Below are positions 1 to 9,972 of a stretch of DNA of 64,000 nucleotides, piece by piece. The stretch comes from Epithemia pelagica. Lineage: Eukaryota; Bacillariophyta; Bacillariophyceae; Surirellales; Surirellaceae. The stretch covers positions 62,001 to 126,000 of the forward strand of contig OX337234.1 of NCBI GenBank assembly GCA_946965045.2, given 5' to 3'. Below the pieces are notes generated by a model, which made no database searches, was not told where the DNA came from, and saw only the letters and a program-made list of their open reading frames with translations. Position 1 is the first letter of the stretch; the number at the start of each line of letters is the position of its first letter. The position numbers and the translations under genes are program-made.

Positions 1-315
1 CAATGGACGACGGCCACGTCGGCGACTGCCTTTGCCCTTGCCACTACCCTTGCCACATCCCCCCTTGCCTTTTCCGCCGTCCTCAGAACCCGGCAATCGT
101 CGTCCAGCCGTGGTGGTTGTTTCCGTCGTCGCCGCCACCAAGTCTTGCACCTCCATCATTTGGGAGTCTTCCATATCACCCAACGCATGCTCGAATTCAT
201 TGGCAAACTCCGCAACCTTTCGCTGACGGCCTTGCAAGTTACCTTGACGATCCTGCTGGGCCACGGTGAGGGCCAGAACCGAACAGAGAGTAAAGATAGA
301 GGTTGAAATCTTCAT
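1..315 (-). CDS. Small secreted Gly/Lys-rich protein, 5' part (cut by window edge)
   Basis: The reading frame is open from an ATG at 313-315 to the window edge, 105 codons without a stop. The first 20 residues (MKISTSIFTLCSVLALTVAQ) form a typical signal peptide. Next come DRQGNLQGRQ, an acidic stretch around FANEFEHALGDMEDSQ, and a basic Gly/Lys/Arg-rich tail (GGKGKGGCGKGSGKGKG) that runs off the edge. I recognise no family. A clear paralogous segment lies at 9973-10281 on the same strand, on the other side of the Copia element, sharing the DRQGNLQGRQ and FANEFEHALGD blocks. A secreted, basic, low-complexity protein could be a cell-wall or silica-associated component, but nothing beyond composition supports that. 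Confidence 0.6.
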   Translation of the reverse strand, partial: MKISTSIFTLCSVLALTVAQQDRQGNLQGRQRKVAEFANEFEHALGDMEDSQMMEVQDLVAATTETTTTAGRRLPGSEDGGKGKGGCGKGSGKGKGSRRRGRRPL

Positions 316-1088
316 GACTTGTTTTCTTCCTCAAGGTAGCGGATGCTTTGTTTACGTGCCTTTGCAATTCTTGAATGCTTGCAAATTATGAGACGTCTCG
401 TGTGGGCAATCGAAAGTTGCTGAAACAGTTGCTACACGATTCCATCTTTCCGAATTTGTCGTGCTCTGCACATGGTCATTGCTAGGTTTGGGTTTTGGAG
501 AATTTGTTGAACAACCTTGTATGTGCCAGGTTACATGCTTCATTGTTTGTACTCATCAATTTGCTTGTTTCTCGACTCTGGACATAACGTCCCGATCTAC
601 AACGGAGACATTAGGTTGCAAAAATTCGTCGTGCCATCTCCTAAAGCGAGTCCATGTCAACGGGTGGGGCTAGTCTATTTGGTGGCGGTGGACTCTGGTG
701 TTGTGCTCCGTTTGGCCAACATCGGGGGCAAAAAGAGTCTAGATATCTCTCTCGATGGCTATAGCATTCGACTCTATCTTGGAAAATTGAAAATTTGTCG
801 TGTCGTTCACTCTAGGTCATTCTTATGACCAGACAAGGAATGCTGCACAAACCTGTATTGCTTCCTGCTTTCGAAACCAAACATGTTTGGTTCTTGATTG
901 GTATGGTGCGACGGAAGATAACAACATCATGGTAAATGTAAGTGCTGGATTTGGTTGGGATGGTGTTGTTAGCCTCCCCTTTGGTCTCGGATGGAGCGCG
1001 ACTGTTAAATCGCGCGCGTCGGTGTGGGAATTGAACCTCCTTAAACCATTTGCCACAAAAACCAGTCCCAACGGAAAACGGAGGCTAA
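316..1088. other. Intergenic, no gene recognised
   Basis: This is the upstream region of the secreted-protein gene as far as the Copia target site. Only short overlapping frames without recognisable content are present. I see no RNA gene. Confidence 0.5.
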
Positions 1089-1093
1089 GATCC
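1089..1093. repeat. Target site duplication of the Copia element (GATCC), left copy
   Basis: GATCC directly precedes the left LTR and recurs at 9394-9398 directly after the right LTR. A 5-bp duplication is normal for Copia integrases. Confidence 0.9.
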
Positions 1094-1851
1094 TGATAAA
1101 CTTCTCTCGATTCAACAGGGGTTAGACAGATAGGTAGGATAGGTAAAAGGCTCGCTGAGCCGACAATCGAATCACCAACCGATACAACAATCCTCCACGG
1201 GTCAGAGAAGAGTTGCAAGTCGAAGTCTGCCGTGGGTGGGGGCAGTCGGTCCACTGATAAGAGGTAAGTCTTAAGATGAGTGTTAAAATGGTGATATTAA
1301 TGATTGTGAGACGATTACTAACTAAGGTGGTTGATGGTGCCGAAGTCCTGGCTCTTGCATACGGCCATGGATCTGGTGTGATAGGTCCTCACTGGTTGGA
1401 GTAGACCGGCATTGGTGTATATTGAATGTATAGGGTGATGGATAACATGTATGGGATGCAACAGCTCTTGCTTTGTCGTGGTATAAGTCTTGTCCTGGGC
1501 GCGTTGCTGTTTGCATTCTTGGATTTGTGGGAACAGAGATATGGTCTCGCGTGATCGTGATTCGTGCTTTGATTACATAGACCGTTAGGTCGAATCGTGG
1601 ATGCGCGTACTCGGATAGTAGAGGCGCGCACTTGATCGTTTTGGGCGCGCACGTGTTGGGCCATAGTTAATATCCGAGCGGTCGCCGATAACGCGTGCAC
1701 TGCGAGCATGCCGTGGCCAAATTTATAGTTTCGCGAGCATGCCGACATTCATTTCTCACTTTTAGGAAAATGTCATCGGATGCCATAAAATACTAGCATC
1801 ATTCGATGAGTTGTAGGTTTCGCCACCTAGTTTTCGGTGAGAATCCTAACA
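1094..1851 (-). repeat. 3' LTR (relative to the coding strand) of the Copia element
   Basis: It is 758 bp and near-identical to 8636-9393 (three substitutions). In sense it starts TGTTAGGATT and ends GTTTATCA. The gag-pol stop codon TAG lies inside its first six bases. Confidence 0.95.
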
Positions 1852-4800
1852 CTCCCCACAATTCGTCGAATGAGGATTGTCAATTCCCTCATCACTTTCC
1901 TGGATTTTTCCTCTCCAGAATAACAAAGATCTGAGCATGGGCCAAACTGCGGCGAATTCCCAATGTTTACTGAGGATATCAGCTGGGTTTGTCTTTCCAT
2001 CTTTCCAGTAGAATGCGACGTACTTTGCAGCGATAGCTTCACGGACTCGGTGATAGGATAGGAGATGGTGCCTCTTGGAGATGATTGAGTGTGGTGCGGT
2101 GCTATTGATAACGACAGAGCGGTTATCTCCAAACATGTAACTCTTCTCTCGTAGAGGGACTCCCAAGTATCGGAGTGTAAGGCGTAGCTCCGTGATCTGA
2201 TCAACTGCAGTCCTTGCGGCAACAAATTCAGATCCATACGTGGCTGTCTCCACTGTGGCTTGTCGCTTACTGTACCAGTCCACGGGTGTACCGTTTACAA
2301 AATGCAGGATGGCTGTAACTGCTTTCCCAGTAACCTTATCATGCATGAGATTTGCATCGACACAATGTATAGTTGTCACAAAACGCCCAAGTGGGGTTGG
2401 ACAGTCCTCAGGGATACGTTCCTTGGCGTCCATGTATACGGTACGACTCCAATCGTATTCTTGGATAGGTAAAGCTGATAAATCTGGCTCCCCAGTGCGG
2501 AATCTGATAGACCCATCAGAAAATGACATGAGGTATCCATAGATGCGCTTAGCTCGCTTCAAATGACCAATCCTTGGAGCAGCTCTGAACCTTGATAGAG
2601 TCATGGTAGCAGGAAAGACATCAAAACGGCCAATGGTAATTAGCCATTGCAGTTGTCCAATAAGAGTCTGGAAATGCTGGGTCCCTTCTTCATCTAAGAG
2701 CTCAGAGTCATCGAGTTCAGGATGATCGTTAGCAATGACTGGCGGCTTTGCTTTCTTGGGTTTCTCATTGAACAATCGTTCATAGGTATCCATCATCTTC
2801 TCGATGTACCTTCGTGGGTCAGACACAAGTGTACCGTCTGGATCTTTGGTATAACGACACCCCAAATGATACTCGATAGGTCCGACTCCTTTGAGTTTGA
2901 AGTTGTATTTTTCTGTAAAGATCTTGCAGACAGCTTCAGGGTCCATGGCAACGATAGCTAAGTCATCAACATATACAGCGATATATTCATAACAGTCTTC
3001 TCCAGGAGCCTTCTTCATCCAAATATCAGGGTCAGCCTTGCTTGGAGAAAATCCCATATCAATGAGAACATCAAACAGTTTGTCATGCCAGCGAGCACCT
3101 GAGGATTTGAGACCATATAATGCCTTGTAGATGATCAAGATATGTCCTTCTAACTCCTTGAACTCTGGTCCTGCAATGATGAAAATCTTTTCTCCTGTCA
3201 ATGCTTCTAGGTATGCGTTCCCAATATCTGCTCCCCATATTTCCATGTCGTTCATGGTTCCAAGAAATATGGCAATGCGAAGGTTGCGAATGGAGACAAC
3301 CCCTGAATAGATGGTCTCAACGGGTTCCTTGGTGAGATGTCCATCTGCGACAAGTCGTGCCTTGTGCCTTCCGTCATGCTTGACATCAAAGACCAGATGT
3401 ACTCTTATCTTATGATATCCTTCTGGTGCATTGGCCAATTTCCCATTAATGAACTTGGCTTTTCCATGGTCCTTGAAAGTGTTATACAATTGGATCTGTG
3501 AGAGTTCCAATTCTGTTGCGTCTTGCCATTTCGTGTTCCCAAATTGCTTGTCTAGTTCCACTGCTTCTTCATAGGTGCGAGGTACTTGGAAACCAAACTT
3601 GTACTTAATAGAGCGACGGACTTGTTTGATCCTGGATTGTTTAGCTGCTCGAATGAGTCTTTTGCTTGTCTTGACATATCGCTTGAGATGTTTCCATCCA
3701 GGTAGATCCAGCAAACCATTTTTCTTGGCATAGATGGCGACTGTGATGGGGTCATCATTTGCAATAAGAGATAGAGGTTCGTATGTCGTCTCCCCAGTCT
3801 CCCAATCAACAAGGACATTATATTTACTCCCTTTATAGTCTGGGTCGCTTGAGTTCAAAGGTCCTTGGTGTGCAATAACGTCTCTGAATCGGAAGAGACT
3901 ATCCCCTGTCGTTTGGGCTTGATTATCCCTTTCAATGTATTCCATGAGCTGGTTGTAGGAGATCATCTCATCAACATTAGAGTTAGACTTGCGAAAGATA
4001 TATTTGAGTCGATCTTCTTGTTTGGTTGCATCTTGTTCCAGGTCGACAACTTGTTTGATTACTCGTGCTCGGTGGCGCTCCCCATTCTCTTCAGTGTCAC
4101 AAAGGAATGTGCGTCCAACTAAATCGTCGTAGTCAATTGTTGGCATAGGTGTGGATGGGTCTTCACTTCTGCTGCGAATAAAGACAGTGTCACCTTGCTT
4201 GTCAGTGGGTTTATGCGGCGACTCCTCCCCTGAAGAGATATCCACACGAAGGTTGGGGGAAGTGGAGGCAACGCGACGGACAGCGGATCGGTAGATGATG
4301 ACGTTGTCGGCAGTGAGGATCTTCCAAGTAAAGGCATCACCAACATTGTGGGCAAAACCAACCCAGTGGCCAATCTTCTCGTCGGGAGACGAAGGGTAAG
4401 AACCGGAGGTAGGTTCAGAAGGGTCGACACGATAGTAGACCTCATCCCAGAAAGGAAAGAAAAGGAGATGGGTAATGTCGGGTGGGGTACCGGTAAGAGC
4501 CTCAAGAGGGGTGCGGCCAGAGTGGGTGGGAGAGGAAGTGTGATTGAGGAGGTCACACACATATTCTAAACAAAGTAACCATGCAGAAGCAGGGCAACCA
4601 GAGGCATTCATGATAGCATTGGTCATACGCTTAACGGTCTGGTAGCGGTTCTCAGCTTTGTTCTGGTGTTGATGATAGGGCTCGGAGCGGTATTCACCAA
4701 TCAGAAGGGTGCGAAGAATATCCTTGACCTTGTGGGAAATAAGTGACGAACCACCATCACTGATCAAAGTCTCCATGACACCACGTGTACGAATGTTATC

Positions 4801-7527
4801 CTGGAGGGTATTGACGAATTGCTTGGTAGACTTGATACCATAAATGTCAGTAACCAAGGTATCACGACCAACAAAAATCTGAGCAATCTTGCCACCATGG
4901 TTAACAGCCGGGGTGTCGGAGAAGATGGAGTCAGTGGCAACGGGTTCATGCCGTCGTGGTAGGTTAAGGATAGGATTCCGGGCCTTAAAGTGTTTCTTCA
5001 AGGTATCCTGGTCAAAGGAAATGTGTCCATGACGAGTTGTATGCTTGAACGTATCGGCGATTACGTCTTCCGATTGCCATCCAAAGAAAGGGCGAAATTT
5101 CTTCCAGTCGTTTTGTTCCTTGTAGAGTTTGTGGACAGACGCATGAAGTGTGGGGTCGTTGCCATCTTGATCAGCATAGATGGAAAAGAAGGAAGGTGTA
5201 TCGGGGCCATGATCATATGGGAGATCAAGGAGGAGATTCAAAGTGCATACAACGCGATCGGTATACTCCCCATATTGGTCATAGGGGTACGTTTCCATAC
5301 TACCATCAGTCTCCACAGATGTCCAGTTCGGTGCAGGGTCTTGATGGGGGTCTGGATGGGTATGGTCAAGTACAGAAGGATCCCAGATATGGGGTGAAGT
5401 GAACACAATATGCGGATATTTATCCATATCGTCATCAGAAGGGATTCCCAGAGATTGAATGTATGCAAGGCCATCCTTGATTCGTAAGGGCAATGCGCGT
5501 CCATCAAGGGTAGTAATGCGTTGTTTGCCATCAACCTTGACGGATCGTTCGTCGACAGATAGGCCGAAATGTTCAAATTGCGCTGGGGCATGGATAGATA
5601 AACCCTTTCCATAGTGGGCATACTCATTGAAGATACCAATAATGGGTCCATCACTTGTATCAAACTTGGCAGCACAGGTAACAACTGGAAGGCCAGTCAA
5701 TTCATGATTGTCAATACCTACGATGGTAATATGACGTCCGGTTTTGGCAAGGATACGCATGTCGGATCCTGCAAGGCCTCCATTGGCACCTCGATCGATG
5801 AGTTGATTACCAGAAAAGGTGGATTTGCGGGAGAATAGATATCGTGACATATGAACCTTTTGCTTGTGATCAGCAGAAGACTTGAACTTGACTTTAGGAC
5901 TTGACTTTGTCGTAGAAGTTGACAAGATGTTGCTGAGGTCAGATGCTGGATGATTGATATCTGTCGATGCAATAGCCTGGTGTACGAACTGGGTAACCGG
6001 ATCAGAGGATGTATCGAATGGATCTTGTTCTGGTGCATCTTGATGGGTATCACCAATGTTGTTGGCATCAGGATCAGGGTCCGGTTCAGGATCAATGTCA
6101 AGAGAATGTGTTTGGACCTTGCGTGGAGTTGTCGGGGAATCTTGGACGGATTTATTGAAGTCGACAATGATTTGCCGATCCTCTTCAGAGAGTTTAAACC
6201 ATACATCTCTTGGAAGGCTGATTTTCGACGAAGTTGGGGACTTTTCGGATTGGATATTCGTGTTGTTGATCTGGTAGTCAGGGGGCTCCACTGGTTCAAA
6301 AGGTTCATCCAACTGAAATTCATGTTGCTTTACATGACGACGGCGGTTAGACGCAGAAATTCGGGTAGCTTGGTCATGGTCAAAAGCAGCATCAAGAAGC
6401 AGGCGGAAATATGATTGATAACAGAGAGACTTGGCTCCAGATTTTGTGTTGACAACGTTATCCAAGATCTTGACTCGTCTTAAATCAGGTACCTTTTCAA
6501 CAGCTTGCATAAGGAAGGTCATCCTTGTATGGTCATGGATACGATCCGACAATGGTACAAGGTTATCCAGAAGTCGTAGCTGTTCTTGAAAATGTAGGAG
6601 AAACTGACGAGTTGTACCACGCCAAGAGTCATCCAGTCGAAGATTCGAAATGTAGCTTGTTAGACGTAACACTTCTCGCTTAGCTAGATCAGATTCAGTG
6701 TGTAGAACATGGAGTTTCTTCAAGACGGCTCTTGCATCTTCATCATGTTCATGTTCTCGAACATATGCTCTTCCTTGGTCGGTTTGGATAATACGTACAA
6801 GTACAGAATAGACAAAGACTTGTTGTTCTCGGAAAAGTAACTCTGCGCATTCGTCATCCTTGGGTACCTTGTAATCGAAATCAAGAACATTCGACAATCC
6901 TTGTGCTTTCGCAGTTGATTTGAATACACGCCAAAACGAATCAAAGTATCGTTCGTCTTTGAATGATTCAAATGCTGTTGCATCTCTTTTGGTTCCTTTC
7001 TTGAAAGCAGAGAGATCTAACATGGATTGAGATGTTGTAGAGGATGTAGTGGGAGATCGGGATGATACGGAGTGTGCAGGTGATTTCAGAGGAGAAACTG
7101 GGTCTTGGTTCATACCAGACTTGGTAAAGTCGGTGTTGATCCTCCAATCGTCATATTGGTCCCTCGTGAGGTTCATCCATGTAGCACGGGGTGGTTTTCC
7201 ATGTTGGAGTTGCCGTTGTTGTAGTAACCAATATGCCATTAGTTTGAGTTGTAATCTTGTACTTGTCTGTAGGTCGTTGACTTGTTTTCCAACCTTGTAT
7301 TGCATGAGATCCTTGAGTGTCTCCTCGGGATCAGTTGCAACATGGTCGAGGACATGAAGGATATGTTCAAAACCATGATGTCGCATCCACTTTTGAAGTG
7401 ATTGGGCTCTTTCATCATTACAACCAAAGATGCCTTTAGTTATATGGTCGAAGAGATCTTGGTCGGTTATATGACTTGACTTGTCCTCAGGAGGAGTAAA
7501 CGGTGTCTTGGGAGGTGTCGCTTCCAT
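1846..7527 (-). CDS. Copia gag-pol polyprotein
   Basis: A single 1,893-residue ORF encodes all functions for retrotransposition. The N-terminal ~560 residues are gag-like, and no CX2CX4HX4C zinc knuckle is visible. The protease core near residue 577 reads LIDRGANGG, so the usual DSG/DTG triad is DRG. The integrase catalytic acids lie near residues 866 (ATDSIF), 921 (LISDGG) and 957 (NKAENRY). The RT has motif WGADIGNAYLEA and the catalytic YVDD near residue 1521. Copia-type RNase H follows, with GSEFVAAR, GDNRSVV and KTNPADILSKH. The last codons use the polypurine tract and the stop lies in the LTR. There are no frameshifts or internal stops. The start ATG opens a Pro/Thr-rich N terminus (MEATPPKTPFTPPEDK). 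Confidence 0.96.
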   Translation of the reverse strand: MEATPPKTPFTPPEDKSSHITDQDLFDHITKGIFGCNDERAQSLQKWMRHHGFEHILHVLDHVATDPEETLKDLMQYKVGKQVNDLQTSTRLQLKLMAYWLLQQRQLQHGKPPRATWMNLTRDQYDDWRINTDFTKSGMNQDPVSPLKSPAHSVSSRSPTTSSTTSQSMLDLSAFKKGTKRDATAFESFKDERYFDSFWRVFKSTAKAQGLSNVLDFDYKVPKDDECAELLFREQQVFVYSVLVRIIQTDQGRAYVREHEHDEDARAVLKKLHVLHTESDLAKREVLRLTSYISNLRLDDSWRGTTRQFLLHFQEQLRLLDNLVPLSDRIHDHTRMTFLMQAVEKVPDLRRVKILDNVVNTKSGAKSLCYQSYFRLLLDAAFDHDQATRISASNRRRHVKQHEFQLDEPFEPVEPPDYQINNTNIQSEKSPTSSKISLPRDVWFKLSEEDRQIIVDFNKSVQDSPTTPRKVQTHSLDIDPEPDPDPDANNIGDTHQDAPEQDPFDTSSDPVTQFVHQAIASTDINHPASDLSNILSTSTTKSSPKVKFKSSADHKQKVHMSRYLFSRKSTFSGNQLIDRGANGGLAGSDMRILAKTGRHITIVGIDNHELTGLPVVTCAAKFDTSDGPIIGIFNEYAHYGKGLSIHAPAQFEHFGLSVDERSVKVDGKQRITTLDGRALPLRIKDGLAYIQSLGIPSDDDMDKYPHIVFTSPHIWDPSVLDHTHPDPHQDPAPNWTSVETDGSMETYPYDQYGEYTDRVVCTLNLLLDLPYDHGPDTPSFFSIYADQDGNDPTLHASVHKLYKEQNDWKKFRPFFGWQSEDVIADTFKHTTRHGHISFDQDTLKKHFKARNPILNLPRRHEPVATDSIFSDTPAVNHGGKIAQIFVGRDTLVTDIYGIKSTKQFVNTLQDNIRTRGVMETLISDGGSSLISHKVKDILRTLLIGEYRSEPYHQHQNKAENRYQTVKRMTNAIMNASGCPASAWLLCLEYVCDLLNHTSSPTHSGRTPLEALTGTPPDITHLLFFPFWDEVYYRVDPSEPTSGSYPSSPDEKIGHWVGFAHNVGDAFTWKILTADNVIIYRSAVRRVASTSPNLRVDISSGEESPHKPTDKQGDTVFIRSRSEDPSTPMPTIDYDDLVGRTFLCDTEENGERHRARVIKQVVDLEQDATKQEDRLKYIFRKSNSNVDEMISYNQLMEYIERDNQAQTTGDSLFRFRDVIAHQGPLNSSDPDYKGSKYNVLVDWETGETTYEPLSLIANDDPITVAIYAKKNGLLDLPGWKHLKRYVKTSKRLIRAAKQSRIKQVRRSIKYKFGFQVPRTYEEAVELDKQFGNTKWQDATELELSQIQLYNTFKDHGKAKFINGKLANAPEGYHKIRVHLVFDVKHDGRHKARLVADGHLTKEPVETIYSGVVSIRNLRIAIFLGTMNDMEIWGADIGNAYLEALTGEKIFIIAGPEFKELEGHILIIYKALYGLKSSGARWHDKLFDVLIDMGFSPSKADPDIWMKKAPGEDCYEYIAVYVDDLAIVAMDPEAVCKIFTEKYNFKLKGVGPIEYHLGCRYTKDPDGTLVSDPRRYIEKMMDTYERLFNEKPKKAKPPVIANDHPELDDSELLDEEGTQHFQTLIGQLQWLITIGRFDVFPATMTLSRFRAAPRIGHLKRAKRIYGYLMSFSDGSIRFRTGEPDLSALPIQEYDWSRTVYMDAKERIPEDCPTPLGRFVTTIHCVDANLMHDKVTGKAVTAILHFVNGTPVDWYSKRQATVETATYGSEFVAARTAVDQITELRLTLRYLGVPLREKSYMFGDNRSVVINSTAPHSIISKRHHLLSYHRVREAIAAKYVAFYWKDGKTNPADILSKHWEFAAVWPMLRSLLFWRGKIQESDEGIDNPHSTNCGEC
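1852..1862 (-). promoter_or_regulatory. Polypurine tract of the Copia element
   Basis: In sense orientation ATTGTGGGGAG sits immediately before the 3' LTR, where plus-strand DNA synthesis is primed. It also encodes the last residues of gag-pol (NCGE). Confidence 0.6.
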
Positions 7528-7841
7528 GATGTTATTTGGTTGGTTCGATGTTTATTTAATGTGCGGTGTGATGTGGTATATTTAATGTATGATGTGATGT
7601 GAACCCGGATGTACCACGTGTGCCACGTATGTACCACGTATGTGATACCCGGATGTGTGTTGTGATGTGCGACTCCTGGAAATTTCCGTTGATTCCGACA
7701 AATTTTCGCCGAGTTTCAACAAATTTTCGCCGAATTTTCGCGATTTGACGGGAATGTGTGGCGTGTTGTGCGACCAAGGGTACCCGGATGTGCGGAACTC
7801 GGTTTTGTGTCTGGTTTGGTGTAGAAGCTACGTAAAGTTAC
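7528..7841 (-). other. Copia spacer between leader ORF and gag-pol, with short direct repeats
   Basis: This is a 314-bp non-coding stretch. ACAAATTTTCGCCGA occurs twice (about 7698-7735). Variants of GTACCACGT/GCCACGTATGT are clustered at about 7608-7645. ACCCGGATGTG occurs about three times. It could hold a packaging or internal-initiation signal, but nothing decides this. Confidence 0.4.
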
Positions 7842-8597
7842 TTATTCTTGGTCACCTTCGGCTCGGTACTGAAGACGAGATGCGGAATCGGTCACTGTAG
7901 TGGCTAGTTCTTCAACGTCGTCGTCTTCCAACAAGTGGTTCACGTGTTGAGTAAAGAGAGGGTAGATAGTCGCACGGAAATCCTGGAAGAGATGGATCTC
8001 GTAAACAAAGGAGACGTACTCGTCGAGACGAGTAGTCGGGGTAGGTAGCGGATTCGTCGTCGAGTTGACGATCCAGATGGTGTGGAAGTAGTTGGTTGGA
8101 CGTTCAAAGGAGATGAATCGGATACGGATGGGTTCCACAGGGTTGCCCAACAGGGCTTGGACAATGAAACGGCGTCTCGAGCACTGGTACAAGAGGTCGA
8201 GAAGTCGTTGGATGTCCTCAAGGTCAGTCACGGGTTGGACGGACTGGAAATCGATCTCGCGTTCGGTTGTGGAACGGATCACGTCGGGGTCGGTAGTCGA
8301 CTCAGTCGGCTCGCGGAAGTGTCGGATATGCGCAGTAAGAAGACGGCTCGTACGTCGGGTGCGAGTAGGGTTCAAACGGCGAGGCGGAGTCGAAGGGTGA
8401 GTCGGAATCGAAGGAGGCTGGACCACTTGGTCCGGGGTCTGGAAGGGATTCGGAGCACTGGCCTGAGTCGGAGTCTGTTTCGGAGTTTCAACCAAGGGCT
8501 CGCCCGGATGGGACACGGGTGGATGGAGTTCCTCCCCGCTTTGTTGGAAGGAATGAAAGATGTGTCGAATAGAGAGGTTGGAATCGTCGTGAGACAT
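7842..8597 (-). CDS. Accessory leader ORF of the Copia element, function unknown
   Basis: An open frame of 251 residues counted from the internal ATG (MSHDDSNLS) at 8597. The longer frame from 8657 would begin inside the 5' LTR, so the internal start is preferred. The first third is Pro/Thr/Gln-rich and basic (PPRRLNPTRTRRTSR). The rest is a mixed, apparently folded sequence containing DLEDIQRLLDLLYQCSRRRF and FERPTNYFHTIWIVN and ending acidic. I see no zinc knuckle, protease, transmembrane or envelope signature. It precedes gag-pol by 314 bp in the same direction. Intactness in a young element suggests, but does not prove, selection. It could be a nucleocapsid-like protein, a captured host fragment, or a chance frame. 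Confidence 0.55.
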   Translation of the reverse strand: MSHDDSNLSIRHIFHSFQQSGEELHPPVSHPGEPLVETPKQTPTQASAPNPFQTPDQVVQPPSIPTHPSTPPRRLNPTRTRRTSRLLTAHIRHFREPTESTTDPDVIRSTTEREIDFQSVQPVTDLEDIQRLLDLLYQCSRRRFIVQALLGNPVEPIRIRFISFERPTNYFHTIWIVNSTTNPLPTPTTRLDEYVSFVYEIHLFQDFRATIYPLFTQHVNHLLEDDDVEELATTVTDSASRLQYRAEGDQE

Positions 8598-8635
8598 CGA
8601 AAGCTTCTCGGAAATAAACGATGAGACTGTTAATC

Positions 8636-9393
8636 TGATAAACTTCTCTCGATTCAACAGGGGTTAGACAGATAGGTAGGATAGGTAAAAGGCTCGCTGA
8701 GCCGACAATCGAATCACCAACCGATACAACAATCCTCCACGGGTCAGAGAAGAGTTGCAAGTCGAAGTCCGCCGTGGGTGGGGGCAGTCGGTCCACTGAT
8801 AAGAGGTAAGTCTTAAGATGAGTGTTAAAATGGTGATTTTAATGATTGTGAGACGATTACTAACTAAGGTGGTTGATGGTGCCGAAGTCCTGGCTCTTGC
8901 ATACGGCCATGGATCTGGTGTGATAGGTCCTCACTGGTTGGAGTAGACCGGCATTGGTGTATATTGAATGTATAGGGTGATGGATAACATGTATGGGATG
9001 CAACAGCTCTTGCTTTGTCGTGGTATAAGTCTTGTCCTGGGCGCGTTGCTGTTTGCATTCTTGGATTTGTGGGAACAGAGATATGGTCTCGCGTGATCGT
9101 GATTCGTGCTTTGATTACATAGACCGTTAGGTCGAATCGTGGATGCGCGTACTCGGATAGTAGAGGCGCGCACTTGATCGTTTTGGGCGCGCACGTGTTG
9201 GGCCATAGTTAATATCCGAGCGGTCGCCGATAACGCGTGCACTGCGAGCATGCCGTGGCCAAATTTATAGTTTCGCGAGCATGCCGACATTCTTTTCTCA
9301 CTTTTAGGAAAATGTCATCGGATGCCATAAAATACTAGCATCATTCGATGAGTTGTAGGTTTCGCCACCTAGTTTTCGGTGAGAATCCTAACA
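8636..9393 (-). repeat. 5' LTR (relative to the coding strand) of the Copia element
   Basis: It is 758 bp, the direct partner of 1094-1851. It should hold the promoter for the minus-strand transcript. The sequence after it in sense (GATTAACAGTCTCATCG) is where a primer-binding site is expected; I do not recognise a match to a standard tRNA 3' end. Confidence 0.95.
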
Positions 9394-9398
9394 GATCC
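9394..9398. repeat. Target site duplication of the Copia element (GATCC), right copy
   Basis: It matches 1089-1093 exactly and flanks the right LTR. Confidence 0.9.
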
Positions 9399-9972
9399 AA
9401 GAGATTTGGGTGATCGACGATATGCAGTGTTTCGTTGTTAACCAACTCTCATTTAAAAACCCAAAAAGGACAGTTGTATCACACACAATTCTTCGACAAT
9501 CTATTGCAGAACGATGGAAACATACCACTATTATGGGGTAGGTGCATACATCCTCTGTTTATCAGGCAGTGAGCCCTTCCAGTAAAACTAAAGTAGCTTC
9601 CAAACAAAAGAGAAGAAAATCCTCTACACATGCAAGCAACAGATAAAATCGATATAGACTCTCCATCGACCGTGCTGCATCTACTCCTTATGACGACCGA
9701 CCGTGCTTATTTTGAAGCAATCCCTTGTTCCATTTTCAAAAAGGCTGTAGTCCCTGTGACGAAACGAAAAGATATAGCTTGCTTGATTAGACGGCCTCTA
9801 TTTGGTTTGCATGGTCATTCAACGCACGGACTGCCTCGGCACACATTGCATACAAAACATGCCTGCATCAATGATGTATTGTGTTATAATGATGATTTAT
9901 CAAATGTGGGTGTCACCATATGGGCCGAGTTGTGGGTGCGTTTTTGTCCCAGCACTACCACCATTATTTGTA
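9399..9972. other. Intergenic, no gene recognised
   Basis: Overlapping short frames are present, but none shows recognisable domains or compositional evidence of coding. Confidence 0.45.

Larger units (their letters stand above)
1094..9393 (-). mobile_element. Complete Copia-type LTR retrotransposon (diatom CoDi-like)
   Basis: This is an 8,300-bp element in minus orientation. It is bounded by two direct LTRs of 758 bp each, in sense TG...CA, and by a 5-bp target duplication GATCC at 1089-1093 and 9394-9398. The domain order in the long ORF (gag, protease, integrase, RT, RNase H) is that of Ty1/copia elements. The LTRs differ at three sites only (1228/8770, 1296/8838, 1751/9293), so insertion is recent. 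The coding region is uninterrupted, so the element may still be competent. An additional ORF lies between the 5' LTR and gag-pol. Confidence 0.95.

Noticed and set aside
1010-1060. A T-arm-like GGTTCAATTCC on the minus strand upstream of the Copia element
   Set aside because: The flanking bases do not pair as a T-stem and no D-arm or anticodon arm fits, so no tRNA.
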